NCBI RefSeq assembly: GCF_005876985.1
Contig: NZ_VAHD01000001.1
Location: 372,001-436,000 of the forward strand
Reading direction: 5' to 3'
Origin: Rhodoferax bucti
Lineage (GTDB): Bacteria > Pseudomonadota > Gammaproteobacteria > Burkholderiales > Burkholderiaceae_C
Length of the DNA: 64,000 nt
Part shown: positions 1-7,283 of the stretch, piece by piece
Layout: each line of letters begins with the position of its first letter
Position numbering within the stretch: position 1 is the first letter of the stretch
The notes under the pieces: model-generated
What the model was told of the DNA's origin: nothing
Database searches by the model: none
Seen by the model: only the letters and a program-made list of their open reading frames with translations
Translations under genes and position numbers: made by a program

Positions 1-166
1 TGGCGGCGTGCTGGGTGCTGCCGCTTTCTTGCTGCTCGAAGAAGTGCTGGGCCACAACACCGAACACTGGCAGCTGGGCCTGGGCGCCATGTTGCTGGCC
101 GTCGTGTTGCTAGCACCGCGCGGCTTGGCCAGCCTGCGCAGCGTGTGGACGCGGAGTCAGGCATGA
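1..166 (+). CDS. Branched-chain amino acid ABC transporter permease (LivM type), C-terminal end only
   Basis: Only the last ~54 codons are present; the reading frame enters at base 2 and stops with TGA at 164-166. The visible part has a hydrophobic membrane-spanning stretch rich in Leu/Val/Ala, then the motif LAPRGLASL and a short basic tail, which is how LivM permeases usually end. The stop overlaps the ATG of the next gene (ATGA), and two LivG/LivF-type ATPases follow, so this is the permease of the same inner-membrane transporter. Family knowledge gives the role; the substrate cannot be read from this fragment. Confidence 0.8.
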   Translation, partial: GGVLGAAAFLLLEEVLGHNTEHWQLGLGAMLLAVVLLAPRGLASLRSVWTRSQA

Positions 167-939
167 ACACCGGCGCCACCCCCTTGCTGCAGATCGACAC
201 ACTGGTGAAGCGCTTCGGCGCGCTCACCGCCACCGACCACGCCAGCCTGCAAGTGCACCAGGGCGATGTCCATGCCCTGATAGGCCCGAATGGCGCAGGC
301 AAGACCACGCTGATCCACCAGATTTCGGGCGCGCTGCAGCCGGATTCTGGGCGCCTGTTACTCAACGGGGCAGACATCACCCGCCTGCCCATGCACGCCC
401 GGGTAAAGCGCGGTCTGGCCCGCTCGTACCAGATCACCAACGTGTTTTTGCGCCTGAGCGTGCAGGACAACCTGGCCCTCGCCCTGCAGGCAGTGGCGGG
501 CAGCAGCATGCGCTTCTGGCGCCCGGTGCACACCGAGACCCAGCGTATGCAGGCGGCAGCAGATGTGGCTGCGCGTGTAGGTTTGCAGGCCCAACTGCAA
601 CGCACCGCGGGCGCCTTGTCGCACGCCGAGCAACGGCAGCTGGAAGTCGGCTTGGCGTTGGCCAGCCGCCCGCAGTTGCTGGTGCTGGACGAACCCTTGG
701 CCGGCATGGGGCCGGACGAATCCCAGCGCATGGTGGCACTGCTGCAGTCTTTGCGCGCCGAGACCACGCTGCTGCTGGTGGAACACGACATGGACGCCGT
801 GTTCCAACTCGCCGACACCATCTCGGTACTGGTGGCCGGCCGCGTGATTGCCAGTGGCAAGCCCGATGCCATTCGCCAGAGTGACGACGTGAAGCGCGCT
901 TACCTCGGCGACGAAGCTTTGCCGGAGGCCCACCCATGA
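163..939 (+). CDS. ABC transporter ATP-binding protein, LivG type
   Basis: A 258-residue cytoplasmic ATPase. Walker A GPNGAGKTT lies at residues 41-49, the signature region reads LSHAEQRQLEVG (a variant of LSGGQ), and Walker B is LLVLDEPLAG. I start it at ATG 163, which overlaps the permease stop by ATGA, rather than at the in-frame GTG 145, which lies inside the permease gene. Its own stop overlaps the next ATG, so the cassette is translationally coupled. The family imports branched-chain amino acids, but similar transporters carry amides, urea or aromatic acids. The LSHAE signature suggests a divergent paralogue of the complete liv operon at 38.7-43.4 kb. Confidence 0.9.
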   Translation: MNTGATPLLQIDTLVKRFGALTATDHASLQVHQGDVHALIGPNGAGKTTLIHQISGALQPDSGRLLLNGADITRLPMHARVKRGLARSYQITNVFLRLSVQDNLALALQAVAGSSMRFWRPVHTETQRMQAAADVAARVGLQAQLQRTAGALSHAEQRQLEVGLALASRPQLLVLDEPLAGMGPDESQRMVALLQSLRAETTLLLVEHDMDAVFQLADTISVLVAGRVIASGKPDAIRQSDDVKRAYLGDEALPEAHP

Positions 940-1652
940 GCACCGAGACCCTGCTCGACATTCAGGGCCTAGAAACAGCGTACGGCAACAGCCAAGTGCT
1001 GTTCGGGCTGGACATGCAGCTCCGGGCCGGCACCACCTCCACCCTGCTGGGCCGCAACGGCATGGGCAAAACCACCACGGTGCGCAGCATCCTGGGGCTG
1101 ACACCACCACGCAGCGGCAGCATCCGCTTCCGGGGGGAGCGCATTGAGGGCTTGAGCCCCGACCGGATTGCCCGCATGGGCGTGGCTCTGGTGCCCGAGG
1201 GGCGGCAGATTTTCCCCAACCTCACGGTGCAAGAGAACCTGATTGCCTTTGCCGCGCGGCGCAATGCCAGTACCGAGCCCTGGACGCTGGAGCGGATTTA
1301 CCATCTCTTCCCGGTGCTGGAGCAACGCGCGCGCAACATGGGCAACCAGCTCTCCGGCGGCGAGCAGCAGATGCTGGCCATAGGCCGCGCGCTGATGACC
1401 AACCCGCACCTGCTGATCCTGGACGAAGCCACCGAAGGCCTGGCGCCACTCATCCGTGAAGACATCTGGCGCTGCCTGGACACCCTGCGCACCCAAGGCC
1501 AGAGCGTGCTGGTCATCGACAAATATGTGCAGCGCCTGATTGCGCTGGCCGGCCACCACACCATCATGGAGCGCGGCCGCGCGGTCTGGAGTGGCGACTC
1601 GACCACCCTGGCCGCACAACCCGAACTCTGGCACCGCTACGTCGGCATTTGA
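936..1652 (+). CDS. ABC transporter ATP-binding protein, LivF type
   Basis: A 238-residue ATPase, the second nucleotide-binding subunit of the same importer. Walker A is GRNGMGKTT (residues 39-47), the signature is LSGGEQQ, and Walker B is LLILDEATEGLAP, the LivF form. The ATG at 936 overlaps the stop of the LivG-type gene. The D-loop/H-loop region reads VLVIDKYVQ where LivF proteins usually have VEQ, so the H-loop region is atypical. The hydrolase that follows 15 bases downstream probably belongs to the same transcript. Confidence 0.9.
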   Translation: MSTETLLDIQGLETAYGNSQVLFGLDMQLRAGTTSTLLGRNGMGKTTTVRSILGLTPPRSGSIRFRGERIEGLSPDRIARMGVALVPEGRQIFPNLTVQENLIAFAARRNASTEPWTLERIYHLFPVLEQRARNMGNQLSGGEQQMLAIGRALMTNPHLLILDEATEGLAPLIREDIWRCLDTLRTQGQSVLVIDKYVQRLIALAGHHTIMERGRAVWSGDSTTLAAQPELWHRYVGI

Positions 1653-1667
1653 TTTCAAGGACACCCC

Positions 1668-2531
1668 ATGCCCAAGCTTTACCGCGACTTTGACACTCAG
1701 GCGCAAATTGACGCGCAGTACAACCCCTCCCTCGGCCTCGCCGACCCCGCCGCACCCGGCCGCCACTTTGCCGCGCTGGCCGACAAGGCGCGCAGCAGCA
1801 TCCGCTGCCACTTGGACATTCCTTTCGGCCCTACGGTGCACGAGACGCTGGACATCTTTCCCGCGGACGTCCCCAACGCGCCGGTCTTCGTGTTCATCCA
1901 CGGTGGCTACTGGAGGGCGTTCAGCAGCAAAGATTTCAACGGCGTAGCCCTGGGGCCCCACGCAGCCGGCATCACCACCGTGGTGGTGAACTACGCGCTG
2001 GCACCCTTTGTGACGATTGACGAAATCACCCGCCAGTGCCGCGCAGCCGTGGCCTGGACGTTGCGCAACATCCAGCACTACGGCGGCGACCCGACCCGCG
2101 TGGGTGTGGGCGGCCACTCTGCCGGCGGCCACCTGGGTGCCATGTGCCTGCAAACCGCGTGGGACACCGACTACGGCCTGCCGCGCGACCCGCTCAAAGC
2201 GGCTGTCCTGTTCAGTGGACTCTACGAGTTGGCTCCCCTGCGCTACAGCTACCTGCAGCCCCTGATCCAGCTGGACGACGGCGTCATCCGCCGCCAATCT
2301 CCCACGCCCAACCTGCGCGCCTGCACCACTCCCACCTGGGTCATCTGGGGCGGCGCTGAGTCGGGTGAATTCGCCCGCCAGTCCACCGGCTACCGCGATG
2401 CCGCAGTGGCTCTGGGCAACCCGGTGGAGCTGAGCGCCATCGACGGCGCTGACCACTTCACCGTGCTGCAAGGGCTGGAGGACGCCCACAGCCCTGTGTG
2501 CCGCTGGCTGCACCAGAAGCTGACTGCCTGA
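1668..2531 (+). CDS. Alpha/beta hydrolase, kynurenine-formamidase-like
   Basis: A 287-residue soluble hydrolase. The oxyanion motif HGGYW is at residues 78-82, the nucleophile elbow GHSAGGH puts the catalytic Ser at 151, and the likely catalytic His is in GADHF near 263. HGGxW followed by GHSAG is the pattern of arylformamidase/BNA7-type and related carboxylesterases. An AAGGA ribosome site precedes the ATG. It lies 15 bases behind the LivF-type ATPase, so it may act on the imported compound, perhaps an N-formyl or amide substrate; that is inference. It has no signal peptide. No kynureninase or tryptophan dioxygenase is nearby, so a role in tryptophan breakdown is not supported by context. 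Confidence 0.75.
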   Translation: MPKLYRDFDTQAQIDAQYNPSLGLADPAAPGRHFAALADKARSSIRCHLDIPFGPTVHETLDIFPADVPNAPVFVFIHGGYWRAFSSKDFNGVALGPHAAGITTVVVNYALAPFVTIDEITRQCRAAVAWTLRNIQHYGGDPTRVGVGGHSAGGHLGAMCLQTAWDTDYGLPRDPLKAAVLFSGLYELAPLRYSYLQPLIQLDDGVIRRQSPTPNLRACTTPTWVIWGGAESGEFARQSTGYRDAAVALGNPVELSAIDGADHFTVLQGLEDAHSPVCRWLHQKLTA

Positions 2532-2585
2532 CCCAATACGCGGCGCACTGCCGCGCGCTCTCCCTGTTTACCTACCGAAAGCCCC

Positions 2586-4145
2586 ATGCTCACCGGCGAC
2601 CTCAAAAGCAAAATCGACCAGATCTGGAACGCCTTCTGGTCCGGCGGCATCGCCAACCCCATCGAAGTCATCGAGCAAATCACCTACTTGCTCTTCCTGC
2701 GCCGCCTGGACGACCTGCACACCCTGGAAGAAAACAAGGCCACCCGCCTGAAGAGGCCCATAGAGCGCCGCATCTTCCCCGAGGGCCTAGATTCGCGTGG
2801 CCGCGCGTTTGACACCCTGCGCTGGAGCCGCTTCAAAAACGAAGCGCCCAGCGAGATGTTTGTCATCCTGGGTGAACATGTCTTCCCCTTCCTGCGCACG
2901 CTGGGCTCAGACGATTCGACCTACGCCCACCACATGAAGGACGCCCGCTTCACCATCCCCACGCCCGCGCTGCTGGCCAAGGTGGTGGACCTGCTAGACG
3001 CCGTGCCCATGGACAACCGCGACACCAAGGGCGACCTGTACGAATACATGCTGGGCAAGATCGCCAGCGCCGGTCAAAACGGCCAGTTCCGCACCCCGCG
3101 CCACATCATTCAATTGATGGTGGAAATGACCGCCCCCACGCCCACCGACACCATTTGCGACCCGGCCAGCGGCACCTGCGGCTTTTTGGTAGCGGCGGGC
3201 GAATACTTGCGCGAGGCGCACCCCGCGCTGTTCCACGACGCCAAGGCCAACCAGCACTTCAACCATGGCATGTTCCATGGCTACGACTTTGACAACACCA
3301 TGCTGCGCATCGGCAGCATGAACATGATGCTGCACGGCGTGGACAACCCCGCCATCACCTACCGCGACTCGCTGGGCCAGGAGCACGGGCTGGAGGAAGA
3401 CCGCTACAGCCTGGTGCTGGCCAACCCGCCTTTTGCGGGCAGCCTGGACTACGAGAACGTCGCCAAAGACCTGCTGCAAACCGTCAAGACCAAAAAGACC
3501 GAGCTGCTGTTTCTGGCCCTGTTCCTGCGCCTGCTCAAACCCGGTGGCCGTGCGGCGGTCATCGTGCCCGACGGCGTGCTCTTCGGCAGCAGCACCGCGC
3601 ACAAAGCGCTGCGCAAAATGCTGGTGGAAGACCAAAAGTTGGACGGCATCGTCAGCCTGCCCGGCGGCGTGTTCAAGCCCTACGCGGGGGTGAGCACTGC
3701 CATCCTGTTCTTCACCAAGACCAACAGCGGCGGCACGGACCAGGTGTGGTTCTACGACATGCAGGCCGACGGCTACAGCCTGGACGACAAACGCCAGCCG
3801 CTCTTGCCTGAGCATCTTTTAGGCCTCCAGCGCACGTCGGATGTGCGCGAGCAGCTATCAAAAGAAGAGCATGCCAAAAACAACCTGCCCGACGTGCTGG
3901 CCCGCTGGGCGCAGCGGGAGGGCGCGGAGCGCGAGCGCAGCCGCACCGCCCAAAGCTTCTGCGTACCCAAAGCCGACATTGCCGCCAACGGCTACGACCT
4001 AAGCATCAACCGCTACAAGGAAGTGGTGCACGCGCAAGTGCAGCACCGCGCGCCGCAGGAGATATTGGCCGAGCTGGCCAAGCTGGGGGACGAGATTGCG
4101 GCAGGGATGAAGGCGTTGGAGGGGATGCTGGTAAAGGAAGATTGA
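2586..4145 (+). CDS. hsdM: Type I restriction-modification system, DNA methyltransferase subunit
   Basis: A 519-residue N6-adenine methyltransferase subunit that works with HsdS to modify host DNA and with HsdR to cut foreign DNA. The N-terminal helical domain (LKSKIDQIWNAFWSGG) is followed by FRTPRHIIQLMVE, an S-adenosylmethionine motif DPASGTCGF near residue 192, and catalytic NPPF near 280. A stretch around residues 411-428 is encoded by a copy of the dispersed repeat (3816-3870), so it is probably a surface linker. The C-terminal end EIAAGMKALEGML is duplicated at 5135-5173, directly before hsdS. Normally hsdM and hsdS overlap; here a toxin-antitoxin pair separates them. Confidence 0.95.
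   Translation: MLTGDLKSKIDQIWNAFWSGGIANPIEVIEQITYLLFLRRLDDLHTLEENKATRLKRPIERRIFPEGLDSRGRAFDTLRWSRFKNEAPSEMFVILGEHVFPFLRTLGSDDSTYAHHMKDARFTIPTPALLAKVVDLLDAVPMDNRDTKGDLYEYMLGKIASAGQNGQFRTPRHIIQLMVEMTAPTPTDTICDPASGTCGFLVAAGEYLREAHPALFHDAKANQHFNHGMFHGYDFDNTMLRIGSMNMMLHGVDNPAITYRDSLGQEHGLEEDRYSLVLANPPFAGSLDYENVAKDLLQTVKTKKTELLFLALFLRLLKPGGRAAVIVPDGVLFGSSTAHKALRKMLVEDQKLDGIVSLPGGVFKPYAGVSTAILFFTKTNSGGTDQVWFYDMQADGYSLDDKRQPLLPEHLLGLQRTSDVREQLSKEEHAKNNLPDVLARWAQREGAERERSRTAQSFCVPKADIAANGYDLSINRYKEVVHAQVQHRAPQEILAELAKLGDEIAAGMKALEGMLVKED
3816..3870 (+). repeat. Dispersed repeat copy inside hsdM coding sequence
   Basis: The segment contains CCAGCGCACGTCGGATGTGC followed by GCGAGCAGCTATCAAAAG, matching the intergenic copies elsewhere in the window. 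Its stem is a perfect six-base pair, GCGCAC with GTGCGC on the complementary strand. It is read in frame without a stop and encodes LQRTSDVREQLSKEE, just before the conserved NNLPDVLARW segment of HsdM. Confidence 0.65.
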
Positions 4146-4191
4146 ACTTCAAATAACTATTGTTTGAATTTCAATAAAAGTTAAACTTCAA
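4142..4191 (+). promoter_or_regulatory. Triple palindromic operator of the antitoxin/ParE pair
   Basis: Three copies of an 11-base palindrome TTGAA-N-TTCAA lie at 4142-4152, 4164-4174 and 4181-4191; the third has one mismatch (TTAAA). They fill the gap between the hsdM stop and the antitoxin start at 4195, and the first overlaps the hsdM stop codon. Antitoxins of this kind usually repress their own operon, so these are the expected binding sites. No good ribosome site is visible before the ATG. Confidence 0.6.
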
Positions 4192-4194
4192 GCC

Positions 4195-4674
4195 ATGCAA
4201 AACCTCAACCTCGAACAGCTCAAAGCCGCCACCGCTGCCGGTGGCGTCATCGGCATCACCCTGCGCGGTGATGGCGCGGCCTTTGTGGTCAGCGTGCAAA
4301 CCCAGCGCGACGAGGGCATTTTGGTCACCTCCAAAAAGCAGCCCCGCCGCTTTGCCGACCCCCGCAAAGCCCTGCAAGTGCTGCGCGCGACAGGCTGGAA
4401 TGAATGCCGGATCGACGCCACGCAATGGCGACCCGAAGCACGTGACGCCGAAAAGGTAGCTCGCCCCGACCGCAGCGCCGCCCTCAAAGCCGCGCATGAG
4501 GCCGCGCAAGCCGATGCCGATTACGACCGCTGGTTCCGCGCCAAGGCCCAAGCCGCCATCGACGGACTGGCTGATGGCAGCAACCGCTTGCTCACAGACG
4601 AAGAAGTGCAAGCCCGCCGTGCGGCGTTGCGCGCACGCCTGCAGGCTATGCAAACTGCGCCTTCTGCTGAATGA
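4195..4674 (+). CDS. Probable antitoxin of a ParE-type toxin-antitoxin pair
   Basis: A 159-residue protein with two parts. Residues ~1-85 form an alpha/beta segment (GVIGITLRGDGAAFVV, then KALQVLRATGWNECRID) of unknown type. Residues ~100-150 carry YDRWFRAKAQAAIDGLADG and a basic Arg/Ala helix, the pattern of PaaA2/ParD-like antitoxins that wrap around ParE toxins. Its stop overlaps the toxin ATG (ATGA), the usual antitoxin-first coupling. Three palindromes upstream suggest autoregulation. The pair sits between hsdM and hsdS, where stabilising modules are not normally found. The assignment rests mainly on the C-terminal motif and the neighbour. Confidence 0.7.
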   Translation: MQNLNLEQLKAATAAGGVIGITLRGDGAAFVVSVQTQRDEGILVTSKKQPRRFADPRKALQVLRATGWNECRIDATQWRPEARDAEKVARPDRSAALKAAHEAAQADADYDRWFRAKAQAAIDGLADGSNRLLTDEEVQARRAALRARLQAMQTAPSAE

Positions 4675-4952
4675 AAGCGTTAAGGGTCATTAAGACGGAC
4701 CAATTCTTGGCCGACTTGGAAGACGTGGTGATGTTTATTGCGCAAGACAACGTGCTTGCCGCTATGGACCTGGAGCAACACGTTCATAGCCAGGTGGATA
4801 GCCTCGCCGACCCCAACTTTCCCCGCCGCCCAGGCCGCGTTGCCGGCACGCTGGAGCTGGTGGCCCATTCCAATTACATCGTGCTGCTCCAGCAAACCGA
4901 CACCACCGTGACTGCGCTGGCGGTGATGCACGTTGCCCGGCAATACCCATGA
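4671..4952 (+). CDS. ParE/RelE-family toxin
   Basis: A 93-residue protein with the ParE-like fold signature: an N-terminal strand followed by a helix (FLADLEDVVMFIAQDN), then FPRRPGRVAGTLELVAHSNYIVLLQQ, matching the usual 'GRxxGTRELVV...YIVxY' segment, and a C-terminal strand ending VMHVARQYP (commonly HxRQxWP). ParE proteins act on DNA gyrase and RelE relatives cut ribosome-bound mRNA; the subfamily cannot be settled here. It overlaps the antitoxin by ATGA. The conserved Arg in GRVAGT and the terminal R-Q-Y-P are present, so it looks intact. Confidence 0.85.
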   Translation: MKALRVIKTDQFLADLEDVVMFIAQDNVLAAMDLEQHVHSQVDSLADPNFPRRPGRVAGTLELVAHSNYIVLLQQTDTTVTALAVMHVARQYP

Positions 4953-4976
4953 CGCATGCGTCTTTTTGTGGTGGGC

Positions 4977-5064
4977 GCCTTGGAGGCAGAGCGTTCTGCT
5001 TCGTGTCCCCCGCCCGCGTTGCGGGCTCCTCCTTAACCTACGCAGAACGCCCTGCCTCCAAGGC
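4977..5064. repeat. Long imperfect inverted repeat (hairpin) behind the ParE gene
   Basis: The left arm 4977-4999 (GCCTTGGAGGCAG, A, GCGTTCTGC) pairs with the right arm 5042-5064 (GCAGAACGC, C, CTGCCTCCAAGGC): 22 of 23 positions are complementary. The 42-base loop holds a second small hairpin (GCCCGC-GTT-GCGGGC, 5012-5026). There is no T-run, so it is not a standard terminator. It lies between the toxin stop and the second hsdM tail and may be the relic of a small mobile element. Confidence 0.7.
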
Positions 5065-5065
5065 T

Positions 5066-5110
5066 TCTGGCGCTCGTGGAATGGGCGTGGGCAGCTATCA
5101 AAATGAGAGT
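5066..5110 (+). repeat. Dispersed repeat copy (degenerate) before hsdS
   Basis: The sequence CTGGCGCTCGTGGAATGGGC followed by GTGGGCAGCTATCAAAATG matches the dispersed element but has a weaker stem and lacks the ATAGCAAAT tail. It abuts the right arm of the long hairpin. Confidence 0.6.
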
Positions 5111-5134
5111 GATATGAAGACAGAAATGGTTTGG

Positions 5135-5179
5135 GAGATTGCGGCGGGGATGAAGGCGTTGAAGGGGATGTTGACGTGA
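5135..5179 (+). pseudogene. Duplicated 3' end of hsdM
   Basis: Bases 5135-5173 match the hsdM end at 4092-4130 in 36 of 39 positions and encode EIAAGMKALKGML followed by Thr and TGA. The TGA (5177-5179) overlaps the hsdS start GTG at 5176 as GTGA, which is the normal coupling of hsdM and hsdS. This copy therefore looks like the original junction left behind when the antitoxin/ParE cassette separated the two genes. A 230-base frame starting at 4949 runs into it, but I see no sign that this makes a protein. Confidence 0.7.
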
Positions 5180-6366
5180 GCGCGGTGCCCTACGCCAAGC
5201 TCTCTGACGCTGCTTTCCTGAACCCGACGTTGGGCGGACGCTTGCCCGACGACGATCTTGTCTCTTTCGTACCCATGGCGTCCCTGAATGCAGAAACGGC
5301 AAAGATCGAGACAACACAAGATCGGCCTTACTCAGAAGTGGCTAAAGGCTTCACACCGTTTCTGAGCGGTGATGTTCTTGTCGCCAAGATCACGCCATGC
5401 TTTGAGAACGGCAAGATCGCGCAAGCTCTGTTGCCCCGGAGAAATGGCTTCGGCTCCACGGAGTTTCACGTTGTCCGTGCACGCCCGGATGTTTCGGATG
5501 CTCGCTACCTGCATCACTATTTGCGGCAAGACACAGTGCGAACCGAGGGCCAGCGGCGCATGACGGGTAGCGGTGGGCAGAGGCGTGTGCCTGCGAGCTT
5601 TTTGTCAGACCTGCGTGTTCCGCTGCCACCGCTGGAAGAGCAACGCCGCATCGCCGCCATCCTGGACCAGGCCGAAACCCTCCGAACCCAACGCCGCCAA
5701 GCCCTGGCCCACCTCGACACCCTCACCCAGTCCCTCTTTCTCGACATGTTTGGCGACCCTGCCGATGAAGCGTCCAAGTGGCCCAAGACGCAATTGGATA
5801 AGGTCGCTGATTTGGTAACCGGCTATCCGTTTCGCAGCGAGGAATACGTAAATCTTGGTGAGGGTATCAAGCTCTGCCGTGGTGCAAATGTTCTACCGGG
5901 GCGGCTTGATTGGCGTGACATGGCATGTTGGCCGCACGCTAAAGTGAAAGAGGCCGAGGCGTTTCACTTGCAACCAGGCGACATCGTTATGGCAATGGAC
6001 CGTCCTTGGATTTCTGAGGGCTTCAAACTTGCGCAAGTTGACACCGCTGATTGCCCAATGCTTCTTGTGCAACGTGTGGCTCGGATCAGACCGAAAGACG
6101 ATTTAACCAATGAATATCTATTCGCTGTGCTGAGTCATGTGGCATTCACTCGCCATTGCAAACCCACAGAGACGACGATTCCGCACATATCGCCAAAAGA
6201 TATTCGGTCGTTCGCTTTCCCGTTGCCCCCACTAGCCCTCCAACAAACCTTCGCCACCCGCATCCAAGCCATCGAAGCCATCAAAGCCACCCACCGCGCC
6301 GCCCTGGCCCAGCTAGACGCCCTGTTCGCCTCGCTGCAGCAGCGGGCGTTTGCGGGGGAGCTTTGA
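5176..6366 (+). CDS. hsdS: Type I restriction-modification system, specificity subunit
   Basis: A 396-residue DNA-recognition subunit. The first target-recognition domain (~1-145) ends in the conserved RVPLPPLEEQRRIAAIL segment and helix (QALAHLDTLTQSLFLDMFGD). The second domain (~200-340) ends in FAFPLPPLALQQTFATRI and the C-terminal helix AALAQLDALFASLQQRAF. The two halves mirror each other as in all HsdS. I choose GTG 5176 because it overlaps the stop of the duplicated hsdM tail and the protein then begins at the expected point; the ATG at 5131 would add 15 residues copied from hsdM. Each recognition domain is lower in GC than the conserved segments, typical of exchanged specificity domains. 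Confidence 0.92.
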   Translation: MSAVPYAKLSDAAFLNPTLGGRLPDDDLVSFVPMASLNAETAKIETTQDRPYSEVAKGFTPFLSGDVLVAKITPCFENGKIAQALLPRRNGFGSTEFHVVRARPDVSDARYLHHYLRQDTVRTEGQRRMTGSGGQRRVPASFLSDLRVPLPPLEEQRRIAAILDQAETLRTQRRQALAHLDTLTQSLFLDMFGDPADEASKWPKTQLDKVADLVTGYPFRSEEYVNLGEGIKLCRGANVLPGRLDWRDMACWPHAKVKEAEAFHLQPGDIVMAMDRPWISEGFKLAQVDTADCPMLLVQRVARIRPKDDLTNEYLFAVLSHVAFTRHCKPTETTIPHISPKDIRSFAFPLPPLALQQTFATRIQAIEAIKATHRAALAQLDALFASLQQRAFAGEL

Positions 6367-6418
6367 AACGCAACAAGCGGCACAATCTACGCTCAAATCC
6401 CATTTTCAGGAGAACACC

Positions 6419-6637
6419 ATGGACAGAATTACCCTGGAACCCGGCAAGCGCGGCGGTCGGCCCTGCGTGCGCGACCTGCGCATCACGGTGTACGACGTCC
6501 TGTCCATGCTCTCCAGCGGCATGTCCACTGCTGAAATTCTGGACGACTTCCCGGAACTCACCGAGCAGGACATCATGGCCGTGTTGGCGTTTGCGGCGGA
6601 GCGTGAGCATCAGGTGTATTCGCTCAAAGCGCAATGA
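6419..6637 (+). CDS. DUF433 family antitoxin-like protein
   Basis: A 72-residue protein with the DUF433 pattern: GGRPCVRDLRITVYDVLSML, then a helix-turn-helix-like segment STAEILDDFPELTEQDIMAVLAFA. DUF433 proteins are small winged-helix proteins that usually precede a DUF5615 PIN-like toxin, as here. An AGGAG ribosome site is 7 bases before the ATG; an in-frame ATG at 6350 lies inside hsdS and is rejected. The stop overlaps the next start (ATGA). It begins 52 bases after the hsdS stop. Confidence 0.85.
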   Translation: MDRITLEPGKRGGRPCVRDLRITVYDVLSMLSSGMSTAEILDDFPELTEQDIMAVLAFAAEREHQVYSLKAQ

Positions 6638-6969
6638 AGCTCCTGCTGGACGAAAACCTGTCGCGCCGCCTGGTGCCCTTTCTGCAGCACGATTACCCCG
6701 GCACCAGCCAAGTGGTGTTGCTGGGGCTGGAGTCAGCATCGGACCGCGTGGTGTGGCAAAAAGCCAAGGATGACGGTTACGTGATCGTGACCCGCGACGC
6801 GGATTTTCAGGAGCTCTCGCTGGTATGGGGCCAGCCACCCAAAGTGGTCCGGCTGCGCACCCTGAATCAGACGCGTGCTGCCACGTTGAAGGTGCTGATT
6901 GATAACCGGGAACTGATCGTTGAATCGTTGCTGACCAACGGTCTGGCATCGGTGGAAATTGTTCCTTGA
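6634..6969 (+). CDS. DUF5615 PIN-like toxin candidate
   Basis: A 111-residue protein. The N-terminus MKLLLDENLSRRLVPFL holds the conserved DEN acidic motif, and residues ~44-65 (ASDRVVWQKAKDDGYVIVTRDADF) hold the TRDxDF motif typical of PIN-like and Mut7-C nucleases. Acidic residues in both motifs would bind metal. With the DUF433 protein it forms a coupled pair common in cyanobacteria and proteobacteria; nuclease activity of the family is inferred from fold. The gene appears intact. Confidence 0.85.
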   Translation: MKLLLDENLSRRLVPFLQHDYPGTSQVVLLGLESASDRVVWQKAKDDGYVIVTRDADFQELSLVWGQPPKVVRLRTLNQTRAATLKVLIDNRELIVESLLTNGLASVEIVP

Positions 6970-7025
6970 TTTGCGGAAAATGTTCCACGCAATCAAAACG
7001 TTTGAATTTTCAGGGAATCGACCGC

Positions 7026-7283
7026 ATGACCACCGACATTCAATTGCCCAAAGTCACTCAGAACCGCATTGCCCGGCTGGCGCAGGCGTCTGGGCGCAGC
7101 CCGGCGGCGACCTTGCGCTTTGTGTTGCGTGACGGGTTTGACGCGGTAGAGCGCAGCATTCAGGAAAATGCCAACGCGGATGCCGAGTTTGCGGCGGGTG
7201 CCACAGCCTCACACGCGGATGTGATGGCCGATGCCCAAAAGCTGGTTCGCCAAGCCAAACGCAGCGCGCGCGCGGCTGCATGA
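7026..7283 (+). CDS. Small ribbon-helix-helix-like antitoxin
   Basis: An 85-residue protein beginning with a ribbon-helix-helix-like segment (IQLPKVTQNRIARLAQASGRSPAATLRFVLRDGFD) and ending with a basic Ala/Arg/Lys-rich helix that would contact a ParE-type toxin. An AGGGAA ribosome site precedes ATG 7026. Its stop overlaps the start of a ParE gene that is broken (7280-7451), so this antitoxin may now be an orphan. An in-frame start at 6966 would overlap the previous toxin gene and lacks a ribosome site. Confidence 0.75.
   Translation: MTTDIQLPKVTQNRIARLAQASGRSPAATLRFVLRDGFDAVERSIQENANADAEFAAGATASHADVMADAQKLVRQAKRSARAAA

Noticed and set aside
969..2513. Long antisense open frame over the LivF-type and hydrolase genes
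   Set aside because: It mirrors two well-supported genes; such frames are common in high-GC DNA and the protein has no recognisable motif.
4977..5064. Integron attC site
   Set aside because: The arms are long and nearly perfect but no paired GTTRRRY/RYYYAAC core sites or integrase were recognised.
4949..5179. 76-codon frame spanning the long hairpin and the hsdM tail copy
   Set aside because: It runs through a hairpin and a repeat before joining the tail copy, and has no ribosome site; treated as non-coding plus remnant.
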